64,000 bases of DNA from positions 2,380,828-2,444,827 of the forward strand of contig NZ_CP039865.1 in assembly GCF_005160265.1 (NCBI RefSeq). The letters run 5' to 3'. This document shows, piece after piece, positions 9,550 through 19,242 of the stretch (the first letter of the stretch is position 1; each line of letters opens with the position of its first letter). Made by a program: the position numbers and the translations under genes. The stretch is from Phreatobacter aquaticus (GTDB lineage: Bacteria; Pseudomonadota; Alphaproteobacteria; Rhizobiales; Phreatobacteraceae). A model generated the notes under the pieces. The model was not told the DNA's origin. It made no database searches and saw only the letters and a list, made by a program, of their open reading frames with translations.

Positions 9550-10799
9550 GCGGCGCAGGACGCGTTGACGTCGCCATTGTCGGTGGCGGCATGGTCGGCA
9601 GCGCGAGCGCGCTTGCCTGTCTTGAGCGCGGGATGACGGTTGCGCTGATCGATCCAGGCGAAATTCGCGATGCGGCCAGCTACGGCAATGCCGGTGTCAT
9701 CTCGCGCGGCTCGCTGTTTCCGATGGCGATGCCGGGCCTTCTCTCGAAGCTGCCGCGATATGCCCTGAACCAGGATCCGGCTGTGCGGGTCGACTACGGC
9801 TCGCTCTTGTCGGTGATGCCATGGCTCATGGCGTTCGTGAGGCGGTGCAACGTCGCATCCGTGCGCGAGGTTGCCAAAGCCCTCGATCCCTTCTGCGCCG
9901 GTGCCTATGACGAGCACTGGCGGGTCGCCGGCGAGATCGGCGCACGCCACCTGATCGAGAAGCGCGGCTGGATCAAGCTCTACAGGACAGAGGAAGCGTT
10001 CGCCTCATCGGCCTTCGAACGCGAAATTCTCGCGCAGTACAATGTTGCAACCGAACTGATCGACGGAGCCGAGCTGCCCCAGTTCGAGCCGGCGTTGAAA
10101 CGGCGCTTTGCCAAGGGCCTCTGGTTCACGGAGACAGGGTCGGTCACCGATCCAGGCGGTCTTGTCCAGCTCTATGGCGAGGCCGCGCGGTTGCGCGGCG
10201 CCGATATCGTCAAGGCTCGGGCCTCCTCGATCGCGGAGACCGCCAACGGTGCTGCCGTCCGCCTGGAAGGCGGCAGAACGATCGAGGCCGGGACAGTTGT
10301 TTTGGCAGCCGGAGCCGCTGGCGGCGATCTCGCGCGGACCCTGGGCTACCGTTTCCCGTTCGCCGCCGAGCGTGGCTACCACCGGCACTTCGCCGATGCA
10401 GGCGAGTTCAAACTGTCCAGGCCGATCCACGATACCGGCGGCGCCTATGTCGTCTCTCCGATGCAGGCAGGGCTTCGCGTGCTGAGTGGCGTACAACTCG
10501 CTCGCCACGGTGTACCCCTGAACCCGGTCCAGCTCGTTCATGCCGAGGCCGAGGCGGGCGGAACAGTTGCGCTGGGGGCGTCGCTGGAACAGGAGCCATG
10601 GGGTGGTTCGCGGCCGTCGACACCGGACGGCCTGCCGATCATCGGGCGCGCGCCGCGCCATCCTCATGTGATCTTTGCCTTCGGCCACGGCCATATCGGC
10701 CTCGGCACGGGGCCGATCACCGGCAAGCTGGTGGCGGAACTGGCGACCGGTGCCAAGCCATCGGTCCCGTTGGAGCCATTTCGCGCGGAACGCTGGTGA
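9546..10799 (+). CDS. FAD-dependent oxidoreductase, DadA/DAO family
   Basis: Flavoprotein of 417 residues related to D-amino acid dehydrogenase DadA. The N-terminal dinucleotide fold is IVGGGMVGSASALACLERG, and near the C-terminus GHGHIGLGTGP is the second conserved FAD-contact segment; PDGLPIIGRAP is also typical. It would oxidatively deaminate a D-amino acid or an N-substituted amino acid released by the peptidase. The ATG at 9546 overlaps the peptidase stop by four bases, so it belongs to the same operon. This pairing suggests use of D-amino-acid-containing peptides, for example from peptidoglycan, but that is inference. Confidence 0.85.
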   Translation: MSGAGRVDVAIVGGGMVGSASALACLERGMTVALIDPGEIRDAASYGNAGVISRGSLFPMAMPGLLSKLPRYALNQDPAVRVDYGSLLSVMPWLMAFVRRCNVASVREVAKALDPFCAGAYDEHWRVAGEIGARHLIEKRGWIKLYRTEEAFASSAFEREILAQYNVATELIDGAELPQFEPALKRRFAKGLWFTETGSVTDPGGLVQLYGEAARLRGADIVKARASSIAETANGAAVRLEGGRTIEAGTVVLAAGAAGGDLARTLGYRFPFAAERGYHRHFADAGEFKLSRPIHDTGGAYVVSPMQAGLRVLSGVQLARHGVPLNPVQLVHAEAEAGGTVALGASLEQEPWGGSRPSTPDGLPIIGRAPRHPHVIFAFGHGHIGLGTGPITGKLVAELATGAKPSVPLEPFRAERW

Positions 10800-10890
10800 A
10801 ACCCGCCGGAACCGGTTGCCAGCTGCGGATGGCTGGCTAGACTGTGGCCACAATGGGGCAGATGGCCCCGCTTACAAAGGCGGATCGGAC

Positions 10891-11868
10891 ATGTTGAAGC
10901 GGATCGTAGCGGCCGTCGGACTGGTTGTTCTGGCGGCGACCGGCGCCTCGGCGCAGACCATCGAATGGCGTGGCGGATCGATCGGCGGCGGCTGGTACAC
11001 GATCGTCTCCGGAGCCGCCAAGCTGCTGGAGGACAAGGTGCCGGGCCTGACGGTGAAGGCCGTTCCGGGCGGCGGCGCCGCCAATCCGATCGCGGTACAG
11101 CAGGGCCAGGCTCAGCTCGCCATGTCGATCGATATCTTTGCTTCCATGGCCGCAGGCGCGACCGGCACGTATCAGGGCCGTCCTGTCTCCGACAAGCTGC
11201 GGATGATCGGGCAGTCCTTCGGCGACACCCCATTCCACTTCATCCGCGCGCCCGGCCAGACCATGGACATCGCCACGCTGTTCAAGGAAGGCCGCAACAT
11301 CCGCTTCGGTGGTGCCTCCAACGGCGCGACCGACGAGATCGCGCTGCGCTGGCTGCTCGCCCATTACGGCCAGACCTATGACAGCCTTCGTGCCCGCGGC
11401 TGGCGCTTCACCCTGGCCGCCTATGCCGACCTGGCTTCGGCCTATCGCGACAACCAGATCGACTATGCCTTCTTCGCGCTTGGCCTTCCCGGCTCGGCGG
11501 TCGTCGACATGGCGACCGGCCGTGACGGCGAGTTGCTCGACATTCCCCAGGACGTGCTGGACGGCTTCAAGCAGCGCCATGGAATGGGATCCGGCAGCAT
11601 TCCCGCCGCCACCTATCCGCGCTTCCAGGGCAGCCGCGGCGCCGTGAAGACCCTGGTGATGGCCACCACCCTGATCACCTCCGCCGATGTGCCGGACGAC
11701 GTCATCTACCGCGTCACCAAGGCCATCTGCGAGAACGTCGCGGAACTGCCGCGCATCCACAGTTCGCTCGCCGATTATCGCTGCGAGACGGCGGTGCGAG
11801 ATCGGCCGGTTCCGGTCCATCCGGGTGCGCTGCGCTACTATCGCGAACGCGGTTTCGCGCCGAACTAA
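10891..11868 (+). CDS. TAXI-family TRAP transporter substrate-binding protein
   Basis: Periplasmic binding protein of 325 residues. The signal peptide ends near residue 21 (GASA|Q), and the mature protein begins WRGGSIGGGWYTIVSGAAKLLE, the TAXI pattern; GGGAANPIAVQQGQAQLAMS continues it. Members often bind glutamate or dicarboxylates. It pairs with the fused permease downstream. A 91-base gap after the amino acid oxidoreductase suggests its own promoter or a loose operon link. The ATG at 10891 gives a complete signal peptide; upstream in-frame codons overlap the previous gene. Confidence 0.87.
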   Translation: MLKRIVAAVGLVVLAATGASAQTIEWRGGSIGGGWYTIVSGAAKLLEDKVPGLTVKAVPGGGAANPIAVQQGQAQLAMSIDIFASMAAGATGTYQGRPVSDKLRMIGQSFGDTPFHFIRAPGQTMDIATLFKEGRNIRFGGASNGATDEIALRWLLAHYGQTYDSLRARGWRFTLAAYADLASAYRDNQIDYAFFALGLPGSAVVDMATGRDGELLDIPQDVLDGFKQRHGMGSGSIPAATYPRFQGSRGAVKTLVMATTLITSADVPDDVIYRVTKAICENVAELPRIHSSLADYRCETAVRDRPVPVHPGALRYYRERGFAPN

Positions 11869-11889
11869 GCTCCGGACTGTAGTGTTCAA

Positions 11890-11913
11890 GGCTCGGGCGG
11901 AGGCGCCCGGGCC
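11890..11913 (+). terminator. Intercistronic terminator/attenuator in the TRAP operon
   Basis: A ten-base-pair stem (GGCTCGGGCG paired with CGCCCGGGCC, one G-U pair) closes a GAGG loop and is followed by GCTTTTCC. It lies between the binding-protein and permease genes, where partial termination would give more binding protein than permease. Confidence 0.6.
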
Positions 11914-11945
11914 GCTTTTCCTTTGGCGATAACCCGGGATCTTCC

Positions 11946-13868
11946 ATGCGCGACCTGAAGGGTCCTGTCTTCTGGCTGGCTGCGGCCCTTGCCGTCTCGG
12001 CGTCGCTGTTCCACCTCTGGACGGGCGGGTTCGGCTTCATGGAGCCGCGCGAGCAGCGCTCGGTCCATCTGCTTCTGCTCCTGCCGCTGGCCTTTCTGCT
12101 CTATCCCGCCACCGAGCACTCGCCGAAAGACCGCCCGAGCGTCATTGATGCCATACTTTGCGCGCTCGCCATCCTGCCCTGCCTCTATTCCCTGGGCTGC
12201 GCCAATGGTGGTCCCTATTGTGCGTCGATCATCAACCTGCGCTTCGAGACGGTTGATCCTGTTTTCCCGATCGAGTGGGTGCTGGGCACCATCGCCGTTG
12301 TGCTGGTTCTTGAAGCACTCCGCCGTGCGGTGACGCCGATCCTGGCTGGCCTTGTCGCACTTGGCATCATCTATCTCTTCGTGACCGAGTATATGCCGGG
12401 CATTCTGTTCTTTCGCGACATTCCCGCGACCCAGATTGTCGAGACGCTCTATCTGTTCAATTCGCTCGGCATTTTCGGGTCGATCACCGGCATCTCCGCG
12501 ACCATGGTCGCCATGTTCATCATCTTCGGCGCCTTCATCGAGGGATCGGGCGTCGGCCGCCTGTTCCACAATCTCGGCATGAAGGTCGCAGGGCGCCAGG
12601 CGGGCGGTCCCGCCAAGGTCGAGGTGGTGTCGTCAGCCCTGTTCGGCACGATTTCGGGCTCGTCAGTTGCCAATGTCTTTGCCACCGGCTCATTCACCAT
12701 CCCCGCGATGATCAAACTCGGCTACCGCAAGCAATTTGCTGCAGGCGTCGAGGCGGCATCATCCGTTGGCGGGCAGATCATGCCACCGGTGATGGGGGCA
12801 GGGGCCTTCATCATGGCCGAAATCACGAATATCCCCTACCAGACCATCGCAATCGGGGCGATCGCAGGGTCACTGCTCTACTTCTTCATGATCCTGATCA
12901 GCGTCCATTTTGAGGCCAAGCGGCTGCGGCTGGTCGGCTGCGATCCGTCGGAAATTCCCGACTGGAGCGAGGTGGTCAAGGACGCGCATCTGCTTCTGCC
13001 GGTTTTCGTCATGGTCGGCGCCATGGGATTCGGCTATTCGCCGGCCTTCTCGGCGTTCTGGGGCGTGGTCACCATGGTCCCGGCGTCGTGGCTTCGGCAC
13101 CATACCCGGCTCTATCCTGCCGATGTGCTGCGCATGCTGGCAGTGGGTGGCCGCAACATGGTCGTGGTGGCCCTAGCCTGTGCAGGTGCCGGCATGTTTG
13201 TCGCCTGCCTGACCGTCACCGGCATGGTGATCTCGTTCTCCACCATCGTCACCGGTCTTGCCGGCTCCAATCTCTATCTCGCCGGCATCCTGATCGCGAT
13301 CACGGTGCTGATCCTCGGCATGGGCGTTCCGACCACGGCGGCCTACATCATCGGCGCGGCGATCGGCGCGCCGATCCTGCAGAAGCTCGGGGTGCCGGAG
13401 CTCCCGGCCCATATGTTCGTCTTCTATTTCTCGATCCTTGCCGATGCCACGCCGCCAGTGTCGGTCGCATCCTATGCTGCGGCCTCGATCGCGCGATGTT
13501 CGCCAATGGCTGCCGGTGTCGTCGCGTTCCGGCTGGCGATCGCCGGTTTCGTGGTCGGGTTTTCCTATCTCCACTCATCAGCGCTGCTGCTGCAGGACAG
13601 CTGGTCGGAGATTATTGGCGAGTTTCTCGCCAATGCGGCGGGCCTCACGCTGCTGGCCGCGGGCTTTTTCGGGTTCTTCCGCGCGCCGCTGCCCATGGCG
13701 CTCCGCTTGCCGCTCATTCCCTTCGGCATCGCACTCGCCCTGGCTGACGCGGTGCCGGTCTGGTACCGGGTAGCAACGGCGCTGGCTGTCCTGCTTGTGA
13801 TGTATGTCGCGCAGAAGGCCGCAGCCGAACGCGAAGGACAAGCCGTGCTGGCTGAACGAACGTCCTGA
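11946..13868 (+). CDS. TRAP transporter fused permease (4TM plus 12TM)
   Basis: Inner-membrane protein of 640 residues in which the small DctQ-like and large DctM-like subunits are fused, the usual partner of TAXI binding proteins. The large-subunit domain has FGTISGSSVANVFATGSFTIP, GGQIMPPVMGAGAF, GMGVPTTAAY and SILADATPPVSVASYAAA, the last forming the sodium/substrate site region. Many hydrophobic segments cover its whole length. It probably imports a small carboxylate with sodium; the substrate is unknown. A strong bidirectional hairpin follows at 13883-13908. Confidence 0.9.
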   Translation: MRDLKGPVFWLAAALAVSASLFHLWTGGFGFMEPREQRSVHLLLLLPLAFLLYPATEHSPKDRPSVIDAILCALAILPCLYSLGCANGGPYCASIINLRFETVDPVFPIEWVLGTIAVVLVLEALRRAVTPILAGLVALGIIYLFVTEYMPGILFFRDIPATQIVETLYLFNSLGIFGSITGISATMVAMFIIFGAFIEGSGVGRLFHNLGMKVAGRQAGGPAKVEVVSSALFGTISGSSVANVFATGSFTIPAMIKLGYRKQFAAGVEAASSVGGQIMPPVMGAGAFIMAEITNIPYQTIAIGAIAGSLLYFFMILISVHFEAKRLRLVGCDPSEIPDWSEVVKDAHLLLPVFVMVGAMGFGYSPAFSAFWGVVTMVPASWLRHHTRLYPADVLRMLAVGGRNMVVVALACAGAGMFVACLTVTGMVISFSTIVTGLAGSNLYLAGILIAITVLILGMGVPTTAAYIIGAAIGAPILQKLGVPELPAHMFVFYFSILADATPPVSVASYAAASIARCSPMAAGVVAFRLAIAGFVVGFSYLHSSALLLQDSWSEIIGEFLANAAGLTLLAAGFFGFFRAPLPMALRLPLIPFGIALALADAVPVWYRVATALAVLLVMYVAQKAAAEREGQAVLAERTS

Positions 13869-13882
13869 CACCCCGACAGTAA

Positions 13883-13908
13883 AACGGCGGCCTTGATGGG
13901 CCGCCGTT
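13883..13908. terminator. Bidirectional terminator between convergent genes
   Basis: A perfect ten-base-pair stem (AACGGCGGCC with GGCCGCCGTT) and a six-base loop lie between the ends of the TRAP permease and the cytochrome c gene. The AAAA on one side gives a short U tract in the minus-strand direction. Confidence 0.65.
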
Positions 13909-13930
13909 CCAGCAGGAATGACAGGGGTCG

Positions 13931-14407
13931 TTACGGCTTCGGCTGTGTCGTTGTGTCAGCCGAAGGCGGCGTGGCAGCCGCAGGAGCCGCCGGGGTAGCC
14001 GCAGCCGCCGCGCGCGGGCTGCCGTCCGGGTTGAACAGCGCGAGATAGCCGATCAGGTTCTTGATCTGGTCGTCATTGCGCAGGCCAGCGAAGACCATGC
14101 GCGTGCCGGGCGTCACAGTGCGCGGATCCCGGATGTAGGCGGCGAAATTCTCTTCGCTCCAGACTTTCGCGGTGACTTCCGGTGTCTTGTAGGCCGGCGA
14201 GTAATTGTACCCGGCGACCGATCCGGCGGTACGCCCGAAAAGCCCATTCAACTGGGGGCCGACACCGTTGCGGGCCGTTGGCCCGACCTGGTGGCAGGCG
14301 CGGCATTGCGCAAACACCGCCTGGCCCGGGTGCGGGGGGGCATCCTGGGCGGAGGCAATGGACGCAGACAGCAGGAGACCGGCGGCAGAGGCGATGATGA
14401 TGCGCAT
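13931..14407 (-). CDS. Class I c-type cytochrome with Ala/Pro-rich tail
   Basis: Periplasmic monoheme cytochrome c of 158 residues. A signal peptide ends near residue 20 (IASA|Q), the heme site is CRACH at 35-39 and the axial Met is in GTRMVFAG (about residue 104), as in cytochrome c2/c550. The last roughly 30 residues are Ala/Pro/Thr-rich and low in complexity, a possible wall- or membrane-proximal linker. I chose the ATG at 14407 because GAGGAA lies five bases before it; a TTG twelve bases upstream is less likely. It probably shuttles electrons between respiratory complexes. It is convergent with the TRAP permease gene and lies downstream of typA on the same strand. Confidence 0.87.
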   Translation of the reverse strand: MRIIIASAAGLLLSASIASAQDAPPHPGQAVFAQCRACHQVGPTARNGVGPQLNGLFGRTAGSVAGYNYSPAYKTPEVTAKVWSEENFAAYIRDPRTVTPGTRMVFAGLRNDDQIKNLIGYLALFNPDGSPRAAAAATPAAPAAATPPSADTTTQPKP

Positions 14408-14506
14408 AGTGTTCCTCAACGGACTGATCTTGGAAGCGGGGAACGTGGTCAGGACATAGTGCCCCGACCGCGTCCGTTCAATCCGCCCAAGGTCTACTGC
14501 GGCAAA

Positions 14507-16330
<1,824 letters not shown>

Positions 16331-16980
16331 GGGAAGGGGCGTCCGGTCGCGGAAAGCGAAAAAGCGGACCCCCGAGATCGCGGGCCCGCATGCCTTGTTG
16401 CGGTGCACTTATAGGACGCGGGCCACCGGCGCAATCAAAACAGCACGAAGAGACGCGATTGTGCCGTGCAATCATTGCCCTCGCATTATGGGAGACCCTT
16501 GCAGAATGCGAGTCTCAATCCGCGAGAGAGTGGCTTGATTGCATCAACCGAGATCGAGAGGTTGTGGGCGTGGGGTCCGCAACCCACCACATTTAGCGAA
16601 TATGGCTCGGAGGTTGGCGTGGCATGCCGGGTGCACAACTGAATTCGAACCGGCATCTGGTATTGCGTCGCCGGCTCACTGGCTAGGATGGGAGGGGACC
16701 GCAATCTGCGACCCCTTGAAAGCGATCTCCTCCCCTCCATCCCACCAACATCCTCACACCGTCCATCATCGATCGGTCCGTTCCCGGAACGCGGCCATGC
16801 CGGGACGCGTGCATATGCCAGCCCCCGAACACAGTCGTTCCGCCAGCAACGTCTGAACCTGTCGGTACGTAAATTGCCGCTTGAGGCTGCCAGCGGAATT
16901 GTGCAAATGTTTCCCGATTAGAACGGCTAGAAACTAGCCGTCACGCGAGCGCGTCGGGCAAATCGACGAGGGAGGCTGCA
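16331..16980. other. Long non-coding region with several inverted repeats
   Basis: No convincing gene is seen in these 650 bases between divergent typA and the DPYD-repeat gene; the short open frames lack ribosome sites and protein-like composition. Three inverted repeats stand out: CTCGCATT/AATGCGAG (16480-16487 with 16505-16512), an imperfect GGATGGGAGGGGA/TCCCCTCCATCC pair (16686-16698 with 16731-16742), and a perfect hairpin just before the next gene (16923-16941). A small RNA or long leader is possible but unproven. Confidence 0.4.
16923..16941 (+). promoter_or_regulatory. Leader hairpin of the DPYD-repeat gene
   Basis: A perfect inverted repeat, ACGGCTAG-AAA-CTAGCCGT, ends about 40 bases before the GTG start codon. 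It could be an operator or a leader stem; no U tract follows, so it is not a classical terminator. Confidence 0.4.
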
Positions 16981-17331
16981 GTGACCGATTCCAATAAGAT
17001 CGACGCCGAAAAGGCAGACGACCTCGAGGCCCCGTCGAATCCGCTCGACCGCCGCTTGTTCATGTTCAAGACGCTGCTCGGTGCGGCTGCACTGACCGCT
17101 GCGACCGCCGTGACCACGTCGACACCGGCCGAGGCCCAGCGCCTGCGAGTGACCGACAGCGATCCCTACGATCGCGAGGGTCGTGGCCGTGGTCGATTCG
17201 TACGCCGGCGTGGCACTGACGCCGATCCCTATGATGCCGAGGGCAGGGGCCGGGTGCGGACCTATCGCCGCCGTGTGCGCGTGACGGACAATGATCCGCG
17301 CGATCCGCGCGGTGGTGGACGCGGCTGGTAG
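16981..17331 (+). CDS. Small exported DPYD-repeat protein
   Basis: A 116-residue protein of unknown function. A cytoplasmic-looking acidic N-terminus leads to a Tat-like DRRLFMFK (23-30) and a hydrophobic stretch ending PAEA|Q near residue 52. The mature part consists of three spaced copies of a TDxDPxD motif: TDSDPYD (58-64), TDADPYD (79-85) and TDNDPRD (102-108), the first two followed by xEGRGR, separated by Arg-rich linkers. The Asp spacing recalls acidic metal-binding loops. The start is GTG, preceded by GGGAGG. The oxygenase gene begins 14 bases downstream, so the two are probably co-transcribed. I do not recognise a characterised family. Confidence 0.72.
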   Translation: MTDSNKIDAEKADDLEAPSNPLDRRLFMFKTLLGAAALTAATAVTTSTPAEAQRLRVTDSDPYDREGRGRGRFVRRRGTDADPYDAEGRGRVRTYRRRVRVTDNDPRDPRGGGRGW

Positions 17332-17345
17332 AGCGGCCTGATATC

Positions 17346-18524
17346 ATGACCTTGGCCACCGCCGCCTTTGAGCTCGCGTTCGCCGGCTTGAAGGCCGAGG
17401 ACGGCCTTAAGCTGCGCGAAGCGGGCTCGATGCGCCATTTCAAGGCGCAGGACCGTTCCCGCTTCGGCAAGCTGCTGTCCATCCGCGATCTCGACGCGTT
17501 CCTGGCGACGGGCTCTGCACAGGTGCCCCGGGTGGCCATGGCGGATTCAGGGCGGAATGGCTCTGCCGCCGTGCCGGAGGAAGATTTCACCTTTGGCGAC
17601 GGAAAGGTTGACCCCTCCAAACTCTTTCCACTCTTCGATGCCGGTGCGACGCTTGTCGTCTCGCAGTTCCATGAACTGCACCCGCCGCTGGCCGACTTCT
17701 GCCGTGGGCTGGAGAAGGTCTTCCAGCACGGTGTCCAGGCCAATATCTATCTGACACCGCCCGGTGCCCAGGGATTTCGCACCCATTTCGACACGCATGA
17801 TGTGTTGGTGCTGCAGGTGTCGGGCAAGAAGCAATGGCGCGTCTGGAGCGACACGGCCCAGCCTCACGCGACGCGCCGGACACCCTGGGATGGCGCTATC
17901 TACAAGCCCGACCAGTCGAAAGCGAACGACCTCCTGCTGGAGGCCGGGGATGTTCTCTATGTGCCGCGCGGCGTGCTTCACGATGCATCGGTGCAGCCGG
18001 GTGGCGAACCGTCCCTGCACATCACTGTCGGTTTTCTGGACCAGACCTGGGCCGATGCGCTGAAGGCGGCCATCGACCAACTCGAGCAGACTGAGCCGAA
18101 GCTCCGCGAGGCTTTCCCGATGTGGCGCCTGGGTGACGAGGCGAGCCGTCCGGCGCTGGTCAAGGCTGCGGCCGAGCGGGCCGCCATCATCGGTAGCCAA
18201 TCGGGCGTCGACCTCGCGGCCATGCATTTTCTGCAGGCGCTTGCTCAGGATCGCATGCCGATGTCGGGCAGGACGCTGGTAGCGCCGGCGCTGGGTGCGG
18301 ATGACCGGCTCGTTCTGGCGGACGCCGTCCATCATTACGTCGTTCCGGTCGGGGATGGCGCGGAACTGCGTTGGTCCGGTGCGCCTGTGCCTTTGACCAT
18401 GGTCGAACTGGGCTGGCTGGAAAAGCTGTCGCAAGGCGTCTCGCCAACGGCGCTTGGCGGCGGTGAGGCCGCACTGGCATTCTGCCGACGGCTGTTTGCT
18501 GTAGGCCTGCTGGTCCGTATCTGA
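17346..18524 (+). CDS. JmjC/Cupin_4-type 2-oxoglutarate and Fe(II)-dependent oxygenase
   Basis: A 392-residue cupin protein resembling ribosomal-oxygenase (YcfD/RoxA) and FIH-type hydroxylases, which hydroxylate amino acid side chains in proteins. The iron triad is visible: His147 and Asp149 in FRTHFDTHD, and His212 in VPRGVLHDA. The double-stranded beta-helix continues with LVLQVSGKKQWRVW and PSLHITVGF, and the C-terminal 150 residues are a helical/winged region as in YcfD-like proteins. It directly follows the DPYD-repeat gene, which makes that exported protein a possible substrate. A housekeeping ribosomal substrate is the alternative. Confidence 0.8.
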   Translation: MTLATAAFELAFAGLKAEDGLKLREAGSMRHFKAQDRSRFGKLLSIRDLDAFLATGSAQVPRVAMADSGRNGSAAVPEEDFTFGDGKVDPSKLFPLFDAGATLVVSQFHELHPPLADFCRGLEKVFQHGVQANIYLTPPGAQGFRTHFDTHDVLVLQVSGKKQWRVWSDTAQPHATRRTPWDGAIYKPDQSKANDLLLEAGDVLYVPRGVLHDASVQPGGEPSLHITVGFLDQTWADALKAAIDQLEQTEPKLREAFPMWRLGDEASRPALVKAAAERAAIIGSQSGVDLAAMHFLQALAQDRMPMSGRTLVAPALGADDRLVLADAVHHYVVPVGDGAELRWSGAPVPLTMVELGWLEKLSQGVSPTALGGGEAALAFCRRLFAVGLLVRI

Positions 18525-18578
18525 TCGCCACGCCCCAACCGTTTGTTAACCCTGCGGTGCGATGGTGCCGCTAGGTAA

Positions 18579-19223
18579 GTGGCAGGCGTACCAGCGGTGG
18601 CGACCTCATCACGGCAACGATTGATCATGGTCGCGCATCCGCTCGCCTTTCAGCGGCGGCTGATCCGGTCGGCGCTGTCCGGCCTTGGGCGATTCCACGA
18701 ATCCCGCACTGGCTTTGATGTCATCGAAGCGGCGGAGCGTCTTCGCCCCGACCTCATTGTGATGAACCGCAAGCTTCATGGGCTGGACGCTCTGGAATCG
18801 ACCAAGCTCCTGAGAAGTTCGGCCAGCGAACTGCGCTTTGTGTCGATCATCATGCTAAGCGGCGACACCACGCAGGCCATGCTGAAGGCGGCCCTCGCCG
18901 CTGGCGTCAACGACATTGTCGCCAAGCCGTTCAGCCTGGCGATCATGCGGCGGCGCTCGGAAATCCTTCTGCAGGAGCCACTGCCATTCCTGAGGACGCG
19001 GACCTTCTTCGGCCCCGTCCCGCGCTCTGAGCGCATTGCCGCCGATGTCATCCAGAAAGCCAGCGCATTGCGCACGACGTCGCTGACATGTGCAATCCGC
19101 ATGCAGCCGGTTGACCAGGAGCGCTGTCCGCTGACGCGCAACTGCGTCTGCCGGCGCTATGTCAAAGGTCAAGCGCCACCGCCGGTTCACACCGGCAGCG
19201 GCTTTGAAGTGGTCGAACTCTAG
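18579..19223 (+). CDS. Receiver-like protein lacking the phospho-acceptor Asp, with Cys-rich tail
   Basis: The first 125 or so residues have the shape of a response-regulator receiver domain: PDLIVMN in place of the usual LLD, an IIMLSGD strand with the switch Ser, and AKPF with the conserved Lys. The acidic pair at the end of the first strand is replaced (MVAHP) and the phospho-acceptor position is Asn, so phosphorylation is unlikely. RTRTFFGP resembles the FGPDRR linker seen in alphaproteobacterial regulators. The tail contains four Cys (TCAI, RCPL, NCVC), possibly binding metal. The start is uncertain: GTG at 18579, GTG at 18597 or ATG at 18627 are all possible. Confidence 0.68.
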   Translation: MAGVPAVATSSRQRLIMVAHPLAFQRRLIRSALSGLGRFHESRTGFDVIEAAERLRPDLIVMNRKLHGLDALESTKLLRSSASELRFVSIIMLSGDTTQAMLKAALAAGVNDIVAKPFSLAIMRRRSEILLQEPLPFLRTRTFFGPVPRSERIAADVIQKASALRTTSLTCAIRMQPVDQERCPLTRNCVCRRYVKGQAPPPVHTGSGFEVVEL

Positions 19224-19242
19224 CCGCGCGTGCGGGAAGGCT

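Noticed and set aside
10818-10837. GCCAGC/GCTGGC hairpin before the TAXI binding protein
   Set aside because: Only six base pairs and no U tract; too weak to list as a terminator.
16630-16660. A GGTTCGAATTC-like stretch recalling a tRNA T-loop on the minus strand
   Set aside because: The bases after the loop cannot pair to form a T-stem, and no acceptor or anticodon arm can be drawn.
16539-16921. Short plus-strand open frames in the typA upstream region
   Set aside because: No ribosome site, no signal or domain features, and amino acid composition typical of random GC-rich DNA.
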